A stretch of 64,000 nucleotides of DNA from Synechococcus sp. CS-1328 (GTDB lineage Bacteria; Cyanobacteriota; Cyanobacteriia; PCC-6307; Cyanobiaceae), in assembly GCF_025128095.1 (NCBI RefSeq), contig NZ_JAHLYT010000033.1, positions 25,846 through 89,845 of the forward strand, written 5' to 3'. Positions 19,076 to 31,069 of this stretch are shown in pieces. The notes beneath the pieces were generated by a model. It was not told where the DNA came from, made no database searches, and was given only the letters and a program-made list of their open reading frames with translations. The stretch's first letter is position 1. Each line of letters begins with the position of its first letter. Made by a program: the position numbers and the translations under genes.

Positions 19076-20080
19076 TTGCCAGGCTCAGACCTCACTGTAA
19101 GCAGGTCTTTGCCGCATGATGGGAGCCTGAGATCCTCCGAAGGCTTGCAGCAGCTCCACCAGGCACTGACCCAGGGCCAGTTCGCTGTCACCGCCGAGGT
19201 GACACCACCACGGGGAGGTGATTGCACGCGCACCCTGGAGGCGGCGTGTTCCCTGCGGGGACTGGTGCATGCGGTCAACGTCACCGATGGCAGCCGCGCC
19301 GTGATGCGCATGTGCAGCCTGGCGGTGTGTCGGCTACTTCTGGATGCCGGGATTGAGCCCGTCTGGCAGGTGGCCTGCCGCGATCGCAATCGCATCGCCC
19401 TGCAGGCGGATCTGCTCGGTGCGCATGCCCTTGGAATCCGCAACGTGCTCTGCCTCACCGGGGATCCGGTGCGAGCCGGCGATCAGCCTGGGGCCAGGCC
19501 GGTGAATGAACTCGAATCGGTGCGGCTGCTGCAGTTGGTCAGTCGTCTCAACCGTGGCGAGGATCCTGTCAAGGGCAGCCTGCCCGATGGTCCGATCCAG
19601 CTGTTTGCAGGCGCCGCCGCTGACCCCCAGTCACCCAGCTGGAGCGGCCTGCACAACCGGCTGCAGCGCAAGCAGGAGGCCGGGGCCCGCTTCGTGCAGA
19701 CCCAGATGGTGATGGAGGCGGAAACCTTGCAGCGGTTCGTGGATGAACTGGCCGCCCCCTTGGGGTTGCCGGTGCTGGCGGGTGTGTTCCTGCTCAAGTC
19801 GGCGCGCAACGCCGCCTTCGTGAATCGGGTCGTGCCGGGGGCTCGGATTCCCCAGCAGCTGATCGACCGCCTGGCCGATTCGGCCGATCCTGCAGCCGAA
19901 GGCATTGCCATCGCGGCGGAGCAGGTGCGGGCCTACAGCACGATCGCCCAGGGCGTCCATCTGATGGCGGTGAAGGCGGAGGAACGCATTCCGGCGATCA
20001 TCCGCCAGGCAGGTTTAGGACCTCTGGGACAGGGTCAGGTCGGTGCCGAGAAGATCGGCCATGGCCTTCTGCTGGGGTGA
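19076..20080 (+). CDS. Methylenetetrahydrofolate reductase-like protein (MetF family)
   Basis: The product of up to 334 residues has the MetF barrel pattern: VTAEVTPPRGGD, VHAVNVTDGSRAVMRM, VWQVACRDRNRIALQADLLGAHALGIRNVLCLTGD, and GARFVQTQM. MetF reduces methylene-THF to methyl-THF for methionine synthesis, using FAD. The start is uncertain: I give TTG 19076, but a start nearer the LHQALTQGQFAVTAE segment is possible. Its 3' end overlaps that of the convergent nucleotidyltransferase gene by 66 bases. Confidence 0.82.
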   Translation: MPGSDLTVSRSLPHDGSLRSSEGLQQLHQALTQGQFAVTAEVTPPRGGDCTRTLEAACSLRGLVHAVNVTDGSRAVMRMCSLAVCRLLLDAGIEPVWQVACRDRNRIALQADLLGAHALGIRNVLCLTGDPVRAGDQPGARPVNELESVRLLQLVSRLNRGEDPVKGSLPDGPIQLFAGAAADPQSPSWSGLHNRLQRKQEAGARFVQTQMVMEAETLQRFVDELAAPLGLPVLAGVFLLKSARNAAFVNRVVPGARIPQQLIDRLADSADPAAEGIAIAAEQVRAYSTIAQGVHLMAVKAEERIPAIIRQAGLGPLGQGQVGAEKIGHGLLLG

Positions 20081-21196
20081 AGGGGAGCTGTGGTCCTGAC
20101 GCCTGACATCGGTGATCAGCCAGTCAAGGGCAGCTTCCTGCAGATCGAAGTGGTCACCATTGCGATCGACGCAGTAGCGGCCGAACACGAGCTTGTCGAC
20201 CAGGCGAACACCAGCACCGATGCGTGAGTAATCGAAGATGATGGAGTTGTCGATCGTGGCACCGGCACAGATGTGGCAACTGGGACCGATCATCGCGGGG
20301 CCAATGATGGTGACACCATCCTCAATCCGGCTCATGCCACCCACATAGATCGGCCCCTTCACATTGATCTTGTCCCAGTTGGCCGCCACGTTCAGACCTG
20401 CATAGATGCCGGGCCGCACTTCCTTGCCAGGGATCTGCACCTGCCTGACCTCACCTTCAAGGACGCTGCGGATCGCCTGCCAGTAATCAGGAACCTTGCC
20501 GATATCCACCCATTCAAAGTCCATTGGCAGGGCGTAAAACGGAGCCCCGGCCTGAACCAATCTTGGAAAGAGATCGGAGCCGATATCGAAAGGGGTCGTA
20601 TCGGGAATGAAGTCAAAAACTTCTGGTTCAAAGATATAGATACCGGTGTTGATCATGTCACTGGCGGCTTCCTCCAGACTCGGCTTCTCCTGGAAGGACA
20701 GCACACGACCCTCAGGATCGGTCACCACCACGCCATAACTGCTCACCTGATCCTTGGGCACCCGTTTGGTGACAAGGCTGGCCATGGCACCCTTCTCACG
20801 GTGGCGACGCACCGCCTCGGTGAGATCGAGGTCGATCAAGGCATCGCCGCAGAGCACAACGAAGGTGTCATCAAAGAAGGGCTGGAAGTTCTGGATCTTC
20901 TTGAGACCTCCGGCCGAGCCGAGGGCATCACCGATCAGCTCTCCATCTTCAATCTTGCCTTCGAAGCTGTAGGCAATCTGAACCCCGAAACGCTGTCCAT
21001 CACGAAAGTAGTTCTCGATCTCCTCTGCCAGGTGGGAGACGTTCACCATGATTTCGTTGAAACCATGCTCGCGCAACAGCTCCAGCAGAAATTCCATCAC
21101 CGGCTTCTGCAGGATCGGGATCATCGGCTTCGGCAGGATGTGGGTGATCGGCCGAATACGCGTCCCCTTTCCTGCCGCCAGGATCATCGCCTTCAT
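20015..21196 (-). CDS. Sugar-phosphate nucleotidyltransferase (hexose-1-phosphate type)
   Basis: The N-terminus MKAMILAAGKGTRIRPITH is the nucleotide-binding signature of the RmlA/GlmU/ManC-type transferases, which form NDP-sugars from NTP and sugar-1-phosphate. FVVLCGDALIDLDL holds the metal-binding aspartate region, and a left-handed helix repeat region follows after residue about 240 (IYVGGMSRIEDGVTIIGPAMIG). The 393 residues fit the cyanobacterial mannose-1-phosphate guanylyltransferase-like group; the actual sugar is not determined. ATG 21196 is the clear start. Likely feeds envelope polysaccharide or glycosylation. Confidence 0.87.
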   Translation of the reverse strand: MKAMILAAGKGTRIRPITHILPKPMIPILQKPVMEFLLELLREHGFNEIMVNVSHLAEEIENYFRDGQRFGVQIAYSFEGKIEDGELIGDALGSAGGLKKIQNFQPFFDDTFVVLCGDALIDLDLTEAVRRHREKGAMASLVTKRVPKDQVSSYGVVVTDPEGRVLSFQEKPSLEEAASDMINTGIYIFEPEVFDFIPDTTPFDIGSDLFPRLVQAGAPFYALPMDFEWVDIGKVPDYWQAIRSVLEGEVRQVQIPGKEVRPGIYAGLNVAANWDKINVKGPIYVGGMSRIEDGVTIIGPAMIGPSCHICAGATIDNSIIFDYSRIGAGVRLVDKLVFGRYCVDRNGDHFDLQEAALDWLITDVRRQDHSSPSPQQKAMADLLGTDLTLSQRS

Positions 21197-21242
21197 TGGC
21201 GCCTGTCCCCATCCATTGATAGGCACACCATAGTCAAAGGCG

Positions 21243-22124
21243 TCAGGCGGCCAGCATGTCCCGGGTCGGCAGGGGAGCTGGCACCTGTTCGAGGCGGCGC
21301 AGCTGCAGCGGGCCGAACAGTCCGCCCTGCTGCTCCAGCTCCACCGATCCCTGGGCGGAGAGGAAGAGCAGGGCCCAGAACACGCCCACACGATCAAAAT
21401 CGAGATCCTCGCCGGCCGGATCCTGCTGAACCGCCCGTGCCCAGGCGCCCACCAGCACCTCAAAATCGAGCCAGTCCGCCGCCGCCTGCCAGTGGCTGAG
21501 GAACCGCTGCAGCCCGGTGGTGGTCTCCGGCAGTTTCTCGCGGTGGGCGAGGTTGGCCACCTGTTCGATTGCGGCGCGATCGCTGAACCGGCGGTTCCGC
21601 GTTCGCTGGCGCTGACGCCCCTCCCCCTCCTGTTCGAGCCGTTCCGCGATCGTCTCGAGCTGGCGAATCAGTTCGCCAAGGGTCACGGGTCTCTGCAACG
21701 GAGGCGGTGCCACGGGTCGGCGGCGCAGGTGGCGCTCAGGCCGCCGCGGCAGGGCGATCATGGCGCCCCAGCCGGAATCCTCGTTCTCATCGCACGGGGC
21801 TTCGAGCAGCTCGTCGATCGGTTCAGGCGGGAAGGTGCGGGCTTCCAGCACTTCAGCCTTGAGGCTCACCAGCACGGAGGCCGCCAGAAACGCCTCGCTG
21901 GTTTCGGCCAGATCGCGCTCGTAACTGCCCCCCTGGCGCCCATCCGACCGGGCCACCACCAGACGAGGAGCACCGATGCGCTGGCGCAGCTGGTCGAGAA
22001 AACCATCTACCACGGCAATCACATCGACATCCCACGGGTCGAGATCACCGCGGATCGCTGCATCCTGGAGCAGTCGGATGGCCAACCTGGCGCCTGCTTC
22101 AGCCACGCGCTCTCGGGTCCCCAA
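21243..22124 (-). CDS. scpA: Segregation and condensation protein A (ScpA)
   Basis: ScpA is the kleisin that bridges SMC heads in chromosome condensation. Typical segments are LAIRLLQDAAIRGDLDPWDVDVIAVVDGF (residues about 14-42), SEAFLAASVLVSLKAEVLE and a C-terminal winged helix with VFWALLFLSAQGSVELEQQ. The protein has 293 residues. The frame begins with TTG 22124; a GTG six codons further in is an alternative. Its neighbours are an unrelated nucleotidyltransferase and a LapA protein. Confidence 0.88.
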   Translation of the reverse strand: MGTRERVAEAGARLAIRLLQDAAIRGDLDPWDVDVIAVVDGFLDQLRQRIGAPRLVVARSDGRQGGSYERDLAETSEAFLAASVLVSLKAEVLEARTFPPEPIDELLEAPCDENEDSGWGAMIALPRRPERHLRRRPVAPPPLQRPVTLGELIRQLETIAERLEQEGEGRQRQRTRNRRFSDRAAIEQVANLAHREKLPETTTGLQRFLSHWQAAADWLDFEVLVGAWARAVQQDPAGEDLDFDRVGVFWALLFLSAQGSVELEQQGGLFGPLQLRRLEQVPAPLPTRDMLAA

Positions 22125-22188
22125 GCGGAATCAAGCGCACGCTAACGGTCGCGAAGCCAGTGCACCAGGGGTGTGTTCCCAGCTCAAG

Positions 22189-22548
22189 TCAGTTGTCGCT
22201 GGACGTCGCGGAGCTCTCGCCGGCGGCCGGCAGCAGGCCGAGCTGGGCGTCCACGGCGGCGCGGTAGCGCTGCAGATCATCTTCGAGTTCCTGGATTCGC
22301 ACCTGCTGGGCCTCCCGTTCAGTCTGCTCCTGCAGGCGCTCCACCTGTTTGACCACGCCGGTCCAGACGGCAAACACCCAGGCCGCGGTGGCGCCGATGC
22401 CACCGACCACCAGGAGCATGGCGGCCAGGGGCAGGGTGGTGGTGATGCCGGGGAGGAAGTGCACGGTCGTGGGGGCCGTGTTCTCGAGGGTGAACATCAC
22501 CGTGGCCAGGCCGAAGCTGAAGATCAGCAGGAAGTTCAGCTGTCGCAT
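22189..22548 (-). CDS. LapA-domain (DUF1049) membrane protein
   Basis: The 119 residues form two transmembrane helices (about 5-20 and 39-62), with TVMFTLENTAPTTVHFLPG between, and a C-terminal coiled coil (VERLQEQTEREAQQVRIQEL). This is the LapA/DUF1049 layout, linked to lipopolysaccharide assembly in enterobacteria. The cyanobacterial role is untested. ATG 22548 is the start. Confidence 0.82.
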   Translation of the reverse strand: MRQLNFLLIFSFGLATVMFTLENTAPTTVHFLPGITTTLPLAAMLLVVGGIGATAAWVFAVWTGVVKQVERLQEQTEREAQQVRIQELEDDLQRYRAAVDAQLGLLPAAGESSATSSDN

Positions 22549-22686
22549 CGGATCAAGCCGGGGAGTGGGACCAAGAATGGATGGAGCGTAAGAAAAGCTC
22601 GCCGGGCGGGCTGAAGAGACTGGGCCAGCGCAGGGTTTGTTTACTCAGGCGGTCCTGGGAAGAACGCCTGGGCGGAGCGGACTGAA

Positions 22687-24297
22687 TCAGCCCACAGCAG
22701 GTGCGCGCAGCAGGGCTTGCGCTCCTCCACTCGCCAGGAACGGAGCCAGGGGAGTGCCTCCCGGCAGGCCGGTGGCCTCTCGCAGGTGCGCCATCGCCTT
22801 GTCCTCCTGGCCCACGAGCCGCTCCATCGAGGCGCGGTAGGTGTCGGTCATCAGGCGCGGGTAGAGACCGATGCCGATGATCGGCACCAGCAGGCAGCTG
22901 ATCACATAGATCTCCCGAGGCTCGGCATCCACCAGGTTGGAGTGGGAGGCCAGCTCGGCGTTCTCCTTGCCGAAGAAGATCTCCCGCAGCATCGAGAGCA
23001 GGTAGATCGGCGTGAGGATCACCCCCACGGCGGCCAGCACCGCCATCACGATGCGGAAGCTGAGGGAGTAGACCTCGCTGGTGGCGAAGCCAACGAACAC
23101 CATCAGTTCGGCCACGAAGCCACTCATGCCGGGCAGGGCCAGCGAGGCCAGCGAGCAGACGGTCCAGAGGGCGAACATCTTGCGCATCTTCTGGCCCACC
23201 CCACCCATGTCGTCGAGCTGGAGGGTGTGGGTGCGGTCGTAGGTGGCTCCCACCAGGAAGAAGAGACTGGCGCCGATCAGGCCATGGCTGACCATCTGCA
23301 GCATGGCCCCGCTCGTGCCCAGGGCACTGACGCTGCCGATGCCGATCAGCACGAAGCCCATGTGGCTGATCGAGCTGTAGGCGATCTTGCGCTTGAGGTT
23401 GCGCTGGGCGAACGAGGTGAGCGCGGCATAGATGATGTTCACCACCCCCAGCACCACAAGCAATGGGGCGAAGCGGACGTGGGCGTCGGGCAGGAGCTGG
23501 CAGTTGAAGCGCAGCAGGGCGTAGCCACCCATCTTCAGCAGAATCCCGGCCAGCAGCATGTGGACCGGCGCAGTGGCCTCACCGTGGGCGTCCGGCAGCC
23601 AGGTGTGCAGCGGCACGATCGGTAGCTTGACGCCGAACGCGATCAGCAGGCCGGCGTAACAAAGCACCTGGAAGCCGGTGCTGAATTCCTTCGCCGCCAG
23701 GCTCGTGTATTCGAAGGTGGGGATGCCGCCGCCGTAGAAGGCCATGCCCAGGCCCGCCAGGAGGATGAACAGGGAGCTGCCGGCGGTGTAAAGGATGAAC
23801 TTGGTGGCGGCGTACTGGCGCTTCTTGCCGCCCCAGATGGCCAGCAGCAGGTACACCGGCAGCAGCTCCAGCTCCCAGGCGAGGAAGAAGAGCAGCATGT
23901 CCTGCACCGCGAACACGGCGATCTGGCCGCCATCCATGGCCAGCAGCAGGAAGAAGAACAGCCGCGGTTTGAAGGTCACGGGCCAGGCCGCCAGCACCGC
24001 CAGGGCGGTTATGAAGCTGGTGAGCAGGATCAGGGGCATCGACAGACCATCGGCCCCCACCGACCAGGCCAGACCGAGATCGGGCAGCCACTCCACCCGC
24101 TCCACCAGCTGCAGGCCAGCCACGGAGGGGTCGTAGCCATTCAGGTACCCACCGACCGTGAGCAGGAAGGTGATCAGAGCGATGCCCAGGGCGTACCAAC
24201 GCACCTTGCGGCCATCGCCCTCATCGGGAACGAACGGGATAAGCAGTGCAGCGCCGATCGGGAAAAGGATCGACGCGCTCAGCCAGGGAAAGGCCAC
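22687..24297 (-). CDS. ndhD: NAD(P)H-quinone oxidoreductase subunit 4 (NdhD)
   Basis: NdhD is one of the antiporter-like proton-pumping subunits of NDH-1. The 536-residue protein has about 14 hydrophobic helices and the conserved [32 protein letters not shown] (with the key glutamate), [30 protein letters not shown] and [12 protein letters not shown] segments. Start GTG 24297. With ndhF 100 bases upstream it most likely forms the ndhF-ndhD module of the respiratory/cyclic NDH-1 type; CO2-uptake forms are usually linked to cupA or cupB, which are absent here. Confidence 0.96.
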   Translation of the reverse strand: MAFPWLSASILFPIGAALLIPFVPDEGDGRKVRWYALGIALITFLLTVGGYLNGYDPSVAGLQLVERVEWLPDLGLAWSVGADGLSMPLILLTSFITALAVLAAWPVTFKPRLFFFLLLAMDGGQIAVFAVQDMLLFFLAWELELLPVYLLLAIWGGKKRQYAATKFILYTAGSSLFILLAGLGMAFYGGGIPTFEYTSLAAKEFSTGFQVLCYAGLLIAFGVKLPIVPLHTWLPDAHGEATAPVHMLLAGILLKMGGYALLRFNCQLLPDAHVRFAPLLVVLGVVNIIYAALTSFAQRNLKRKIAYSSISHMGFVLIGIGSVSALGTSGAMLQMVSHGLIGASLFFLVGATYDRTHTLQLDDMGGVGQKMRKMFALWTVCSLASLALPGMSGFVAELMVFVGFATSEVYSLSFRIVMAVLAAVGVILTPIYLLSMLREIFFGKENAELASHSNLVDAEPREIYVISCLLVPIIGIGLYPRLMTDTYRASMERLVGQEDKAMAHLREATGLPGGTPLAPFLASGGAQALLRAPAVG

Positions 24298-24397
24298 GGT
24301 CCTGGGCAGGTCAGGTCAGGCCGGAGTGTAGAAATGCCCACCGCCCGCCAGAGCTGCGGTGGGGGATGTCACACAGAGCGTGAGCCCGTCAGCAGGA

Positions 24398-26410
24398 TCA
24401 GCCCAGGGCGCCGAACAGCACCACAAGGGCGATCACACCGCCGAACACAATCAGCGCATAGAACTGGGCACGACCGGTCTCGAAGTATTTGAGACCCTCT
24501 CCCGAGCCCAGGGTCAGCAAGCCGGTGAGGTTCACCACACCGTCCACCACCTTGGCGTCCACCTCGAGCACCTGGCGGGCCAGTTTGCGGCTGCCCTGCA
24601 CGAACAGCTTGTCGTTGAGGTCGTCGAGATACCACTTGTTGGCCAGGAAGGCATTGAGGGCGGGGAAGCGTGCGGCCACCGCCGTGCCCAGATCGATCCT
24701 GTGGAGCGCATAGGCGAGCACCGCCACGGAGATGCCTGCCACCGAGATCGCCACCGATGCTCCCGCCAGGGGCAGGAACTCGGCCCAGGAGAAGTGCTCC
24801 GCCATCTCAGCGGCTTCATGGGGATCGAGCAGGCCGGCGAAGCGGCTGTTCCAGGGGGTGCCGAGCAGGCCGATCAACACCGAGGGAACGGCGAGGACCG
24901 CCAGCGGCATGGCCATCTGCCAGCCGGATTCATGCGGGTGGCTGGCGTGGTGGCCGTGGTCGTGGCTGTCATCCGCTGCGCTGGCCTTACCGGCGGCGGC
25001 GAGCAGCTGGGCCTGGATCGCCTGGTCGGTGCCGCGGAAGTCGCCCTCGAAGGTGAGGAAGTAGAGCCGGAACATGTAGAAGGCGGTCATGCCGGCGGTC
25101 ACGAAGCCGGCCACCCAGAGCACCGGGAAGCTGCCGAACGCCTGGCCGAGGATCTCGTCCTTGCTCCAGAAGCCGGCCAGAGGCGGAATGCCGCTGATCG
25201 CCACGCAGCCGATCAGGAAGGTGGCGCTGGTGATCGGCATGAACTTGCGCAGGCCGCCCATCAGACGCATGTCCTGGGCCAGCACCGGCTCATGGCCCAC
25301 CACCTCTTCCATGGCATGGATCACCGATCCGGAGCCAAGGAACAGCATCGCCTTGAAGAAGGCGTGGGTCACCAGGTGGAACATGCCAGCCACGGGAGCG
25401 CCGCAGCCCATCGCCAGCATCATGTAGCCCAGCTGACTGACGGTGCTGTAGGCCAGACCCTTCTTCAGGTCCATCTGGGTGAGGGCAATCGAGGCCCCCA
25501 GCACGAGGGTGATCGTGCCGATCACCGCGATCGTGAGCTGCACCGCCGCGAAGGGCTCGTACACCGGCTGAAGCCGGGCCACGAGGAACACGCCCGCCGC
25601 CACCATGGTGGCGGCATGAATCAGGGCCGAAATCGGCGTGGGGCCCTCCATGGCATCGGGCAGCCAGACATGCAGAGGGAACTGGGCCGACTTGGCCATC
25701 GGCCCCATGAACACCAGCAGGCAGAGGATCACGGCCACACCGGTGCTGAGGCTGCCGCCAGCCACGGCCTCGCTGAGCCGGGCTCCGATCTCCTCAAACC
25801 CGAAGCTGCCGGTGGCCCAGAACAGGCCCAGGATCCCAAGCAGCAGGCCGAAGTCGCCGACCCGGTTGACCACGAAGGCCTTCTGGGCGGCGTTGGCGGC
25901 GGCGTCGCGGTCGTACCAGAAGCCCACCAGCAGGTAGGAACACATCCCCACCAGCTCCCAGAACACGTAGATCTCAAGCAGGTTCGGGCTGATCACCAGG
26001 CCCAGCATCGAGCTGCTGAACAGGGCCAGATAGGTGAAGAAGCGCACATAGCCCTTGTCGTGGGCCATGTAGCCATCGGAGTAGACCATCACCAGCAGGG
26101 CGATGGTGGTGACCAAGGCCAGCATCACCGCCCCGAGGGCATCGACGCGGAAGCCCATCTGCAGATTGAAGGTGCCGGCGCTGGCCCAGTTGAACAACAC
26201 TTCGATCGGGCCGGCGCCGGCGAGCTGCTCGGCCAGCACGGCGTAGCTGAGCACCGCAGCGGCGCCGACGCAACTGATCAGCAGCACCGCCACCGGTTTT
26301 CGCAATCGGTTAACCGTGCGATTGAAACTGATCAGGCCGAGGCCGGTGACGCAGGCCCCCAACAGGGGAAGCACCGGAATCAACCAGGCGAGTTCAGCGG
26401 CTGACGGCAT
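24398..26410 (-). CDS. ndhF: NAD(P)H-quinone oxidoreductase subunit 5 (NdhF)
   Basis: NdhF is the distal antiporter-like subunit of NDH-1 with a long lateral helix. The 670 residues include EIYVFWELVGMCSYLLVGFW (key glutamate), FPLHVWLPDAMEGPTPISALIHAATMVAAGV and AYSTVSQLGYMMLAMG. A His-rich loop DSHDHGHHASHPHE lies near residue 490. I chose ATG 26410 (MPSAAELAWLIPVLP); the longer frame to 26497 adds unrelated residues. It lies upstream of ndhD on the same strand. Confidence 0.96.
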   Translation of the reverse strand: MPSAAELAWLIPVLPLLGACVTGLGLISFNRTVNRLRKPVAVLLISCVGAAAVLSYAVLAEQLAGAGPIEVLFNWASAGTFNLQMGFRVDALGAVMLALVTTIALLVMVYSDGYMAHDKGYVRFFTYLALFSSSMLGLVISPNLLEIYVFWELVGMCSYLLVGFWYDRDAAANAAQKAFVVNRVGDFGLLLGILGLFWATGSFGFEEIGARLSEAVAGGSLSTGVAVILCLLVFMGPMAKSAQFPLHVWLPDAMEGPTPISALIHAATMVAAGVFLVARLQPVYEPFAAVQLTIAVIGTITLVLGASIALTQMDLKKGLAYSTVSQLGYMMLAMGCGAPVAGMFHLVTHAFFKAMLFLGSGSVIHAMEEVVGHEPVLAQDMRLMGGLRKFMPITSATFLIGCVAISGIPPLAGFWSKDEILGQAFGSFPVLWVAGFVTAGMTAFYMFRLYFLTFEGDFRGTDQAIQAQLLAAAGKASAADDSHDHGHHASHPHESGWQMAMPLAVLAVPSVLIGLLGTPWNSRFAGLLDPHEAAEMAEHFSWAEFLPLAGASVAISVAGISVAVLAYALHRIDLGTAVAARFPALNAFLANKWYLDDLNDKLFVQGSRKLARQVLEVDAKVVDGVVNLTGLLTLGSGEGLKYFETGRAQFYALIVFGGVIALVVLFGALG

Positions 26411-26509
26411 CCTGCTCGGGCTGGTGCTCGCGAGTGTAGGCAGCCTGCCTGGCTCCCACCGGCTCATGTGCCTGAGCGCCCACCATCGTGGCCGCACCGG
26501 CGCTTTGCC

Positions 26510-27295
26510 TCATCCCAGCCAATGGGCCAGGGCGGAGCGCGAGAAGGTGATGGCGCCCAGGCCGATGAAGCGGTGGGCCCACCAGAACAGGCCGATGGCA
26601 ATGGCGATGCCCAGTTGGGCCGGGCGAAGGAATTCGGCCCAGACGAGCTGCTGGCGGCCGTCCAGCACCGCCCGGAACGGCAACACCGACGTGCTGTCCC
26701 GCAGCTCTTCAAAGGCGGCGCCGAAGCGGCGGGCCAGCCGCCGATCGCCATTCCAGATCGCGAACAGGTGATGGGCGATAAGGCCGGTACAGGTCACCAC
26801 CATGAAGCTGCTGCCGATCCAGAGCAGGTGGGTGGCACACCAGAGCACCTGCCCCACCGCCTGGGGATGGCGGCTGACCCGGATGATGCCGGTGGCGTAA
26901 AGCCGCACCTGGGGCTTCAGCACCGCCGGGATCTCCAGCAGGTTGTAGGTGGCCGGGTAGAGGAACAGGAAGCTGATGGCGGTGCCGCCCCAGACCAGCG
27001 GCACGATCCAGGGCTGCTCCTGCAGATTCCAGAGGCGGAGGCCGTCATAGCGGTGGGCCAGGAAGTAGCCGATCACCACCACCGCCGCCGGGATACTGAC
27101 GCCGGCGAACAGCAGGCGCCAGGCCCGCTCGCCGATCCGCTCCACCCCCCACACCCGCAGGGAGGCACCACCGCTGTGCAGCACGGCGAACACCACGAGC
27201 AGGGCCAGCATCACCACGCTGCTGTGGTGGGGGCTGGCTGGGGCAAGCAGGGAAGGCAAGGGCAGGACGACTGCGAAGGGCACGATTCTGGCCAT
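26510..27295 (-). CDS. NnrU-family membrane protein (Z-ISO-like)
   Basis: The 261-residue product has about six hydrophobic helices and the NnrU signature near residue 145 (GIIRVSRHPQAVGQVLWCATHLLW), where histidines bind haem in the plant relative Z-ISO, the 15-cis-zeta-carotene isomerase. Given the nearby crtP and crtB genes, a carotenoid role is attractive but unproven. ATG 27295 is chosen over GTG 27307. It is divergent from rbcR. Confidence 0.8.
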   Translation of the reverse strand: MARIVPFAVVLPLPSLLAPASPHHSSVVMLALLVVFAVLHSGGASLRVWGVERIGERAWRLLFAGVSIPAAVVVIGYFLAHRYDGLRLWNLQEQPWIVPLVWGGTAISFLFLYPATYNLLEIPAVLKPQVRLYATGIIRVSRHPQAVGQVLWCATHLLWIGSSFMVVTCTGLIAHHLFAIWNGDRRLARRFGAAFEELRDSTSVLPFRAVLDGRQQLVWAEFLRPAQLGIAIAIGLFWWAHRFIGLGAITFSRSALAHWLG

Positions 27296-27404
27296 CCGCC
27301 GGCCCACCTAGAGTTTGATCAACCGAGGCTGAATCGCCCAGCAAGCCGCTCCCGCCAACGTTTTCATTGCGCTCCCGCCTTGTCTCCAAACGCCTGCCGC
27401 GTCC

Positions 27405-28376
27405 ATGGCTGATCTGCCCTTCACCCTCGATCAGCTGCGCATCCTGCGGGCCATCGCCAGCGAGGGAAGTTTCAAGAAAGCGGCCGACAGCCTCTATGTG
27501 ACCCAGCCTGCCGTGAGCCTGCAGATCCAGAATCTGGAGAAGCAGCTGGATGTGTCGCTGTTCGATCGGGGCGGACGCAAGGCCCAGCTCACCGAGGCGG
27601 GCCATCTGCTGCTGAGCTACTGCGACCGCATCCTCAGCCAGTGCCAGGAGGCCTGTCGCGCCCTCGACGATCTCCACAACCTGCGGGGCGGATCCCTGAT
27701 CGTCGGCGCCAGCCAGACGACCGGCACCTACCTGATGCCGCGCATGATCGGCCTGTTCCGGCAGAAATACCCGGACGTGGCCGTGCAGCTGCAGGTGCAC
27801 AGCACCCGCCGCACCGGTTGGAGTGTGGCCAACGGCCAGGTGGATCTGGCGATCATCGGCGGCGAGCTGCCGCCTGAACTGAACGAGTTACTGCAGGTTC
27901 TTCCCTACGCCAGCGATGAACTGGCGCTGGTGCTACCGGTGAAGCATCCGCTGTCGCGCCTGCCGGAACTCACCAAGGACGACCTCTACCGACTCGGTTT
28001 CGTCTGCCTCGATGCCCAGTCCACCACCCGCAAGATGGTGGACCAGCTGCTGGCCCGTTCCGGCCTGGATGTGGGCCGGCTCAAGATCGAGATGGAGCTC
28101 AACTCCTTCGAGGCGATCAAGAACGCCGTGCAGAGCGGCCTGGGGGCCGCGTTCCTGCCGGTGGTGTCGATCGAGAGGGAACTCGCGGCCGGCAGCCTGC
28201 ACCGGCCCCAGGTGGTCGATCTGCTGGTGCGACGCCAGCTGAAGCTGATCACTCACCCGGCCCGGTATTGCTCAAGGGCTTCGGATGCCTTCCGCAAGGA
28301 AGTGCTGCCGGTGTTCGCCAGCCCCGACAGCCCCCTGCGCCAGCCCCTGGCCCAGACGCAGCCGGTTCAGAACTGA
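27405..28376 (+). CDS. rbcR: LysR-type regulator RbcR
   Basis: The 323-residue protein has a LysR helix-turn-helix ([45 protein letters not shown], residues 6-50) and a periplasmic-binding-like effector domain with [26 protein letters not shown]. This pattern matches RbcR/Ycf30, which regulates Rubisco and carbon-concentration genes in response to metabolites. It lies divergent to the NnrU gene; its 3' end overlaps the convergent DUF3172 gene by 10 bases. Confidence 0.88.
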   Translation: MADLPFTLDQLRILRAIASEGSFKKAADSLYVTQPAVSLQIQNLEKQLDVSLFDRGGRKAQLTEAGHLLLSYCDRILSQCQEACRALDDLHNLRGGSLIVGASQTTGTYLMPRMIGLFRQKYPDVAVQLQVHSTRRTGWSVANGQVDLAIIGGELPPELNELLQVLPYASDELALVLPVKHPLSRLPELTKDDLYRLGFVCLDAQSTTRKMVDQLLARSGLDVGRLKIEMELNSFEAIKNAVQSGLGAAFLPVVSIERELAAGSLHRPQVVDLLVRRQLKLITHPARYCSRASDAFRKEVLPVFASPDSPLRQPLAQTQPVQN

Positions 28377-29091
28377 TCAGCTTCCGGGGTCACGCCGACG
28401 GCATCGTCTGCGGCACCGGCAATCCCACGGGTCTGGAATTTGTTGCCGCTGATGTCGGTCTGGTAGACGCAGCGCACGACTGGCTTGTCACGCACGGAGC
28501 CGATGTAGGCGAAGGTGTTCATGCGCTGCTTGCACTGGCGCATCTGCTCGGCGGTCACGGCGCCCTCCTTCTGCAGAACGGCCCAGTTCTCCCGCCGGAT
28601 CACGCAACCGGGCTGCAGCGTCGGCTGGGTCACGAAGCTGCTGCTCGGGTTCATCGTGGTGTACAGCTCGATGTCCATCACGAAGGCGCTGGCACCCCAC
28701 TGCTTGCAGAATTCCGGGTCGGGTACGGCCATGTCGAGCTGCTGGCTGCTGGCGATGTTCCCCTGGTTGCCCTGGGTGGTGCTGGTCACGGCGCTGCCAA
28801 TGCCGATGCCCACCACCAGCACGCCCGCCAGGATGGCGACCGTGCGCACGTTCAGGGAGATGGCAGGAGTCCCTCCCGAACCACCGCCGCCGGGGCCTCG
28901 CCCGCCCGGATTGCCACCACCCCCCCCGGAGCCAGCGGTTGTCGGCCGTCTGCCGGCGTCCCGCTCATAACGGCTGCTGCCTCGGTCATAGCGACCGGTT
29001 TCGTAGGCCATCTCCCTGTCGCCGCGGCCGCTGGGCCGGCCGTCGTGGCGGCTGTAGCCATCGTCGGAGGCAGCTCGGCCGCGGGAGCGGG

Positions 29092-29095
<4 letters not shown>
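28367..29095 (-). CDS. DUF3172 protein with one membrane helix
   Basis: The protein of up to 242 residues has a basic, glycine-rich N-terminal region (about 1-80, with [20 protein letters not shown]), one transmembrane helix ([21 protein letters not shown], about 83-103) and a conserved C-terminal domain with [25 protein letters not shown] and [19 protein letters not shown]. This is the cyanobacterial DUF3172 type, function unknown. The start is uncertain: GTG 29095, overlapping the ndhM stop by four bases, or ATG 28 codons in. Confidence 0.8.
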
Positions 29096-31067
<1,972 letters not shown>

Positions 31068-31069
31068 AC

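Noticed and set aside
24359..26404. 681-codon plus-strand frame
   Set aside because: It is antisense to ndhF and is rich in His, Glu and Gln, typical of a complement of a hydrophobic membrane protein.
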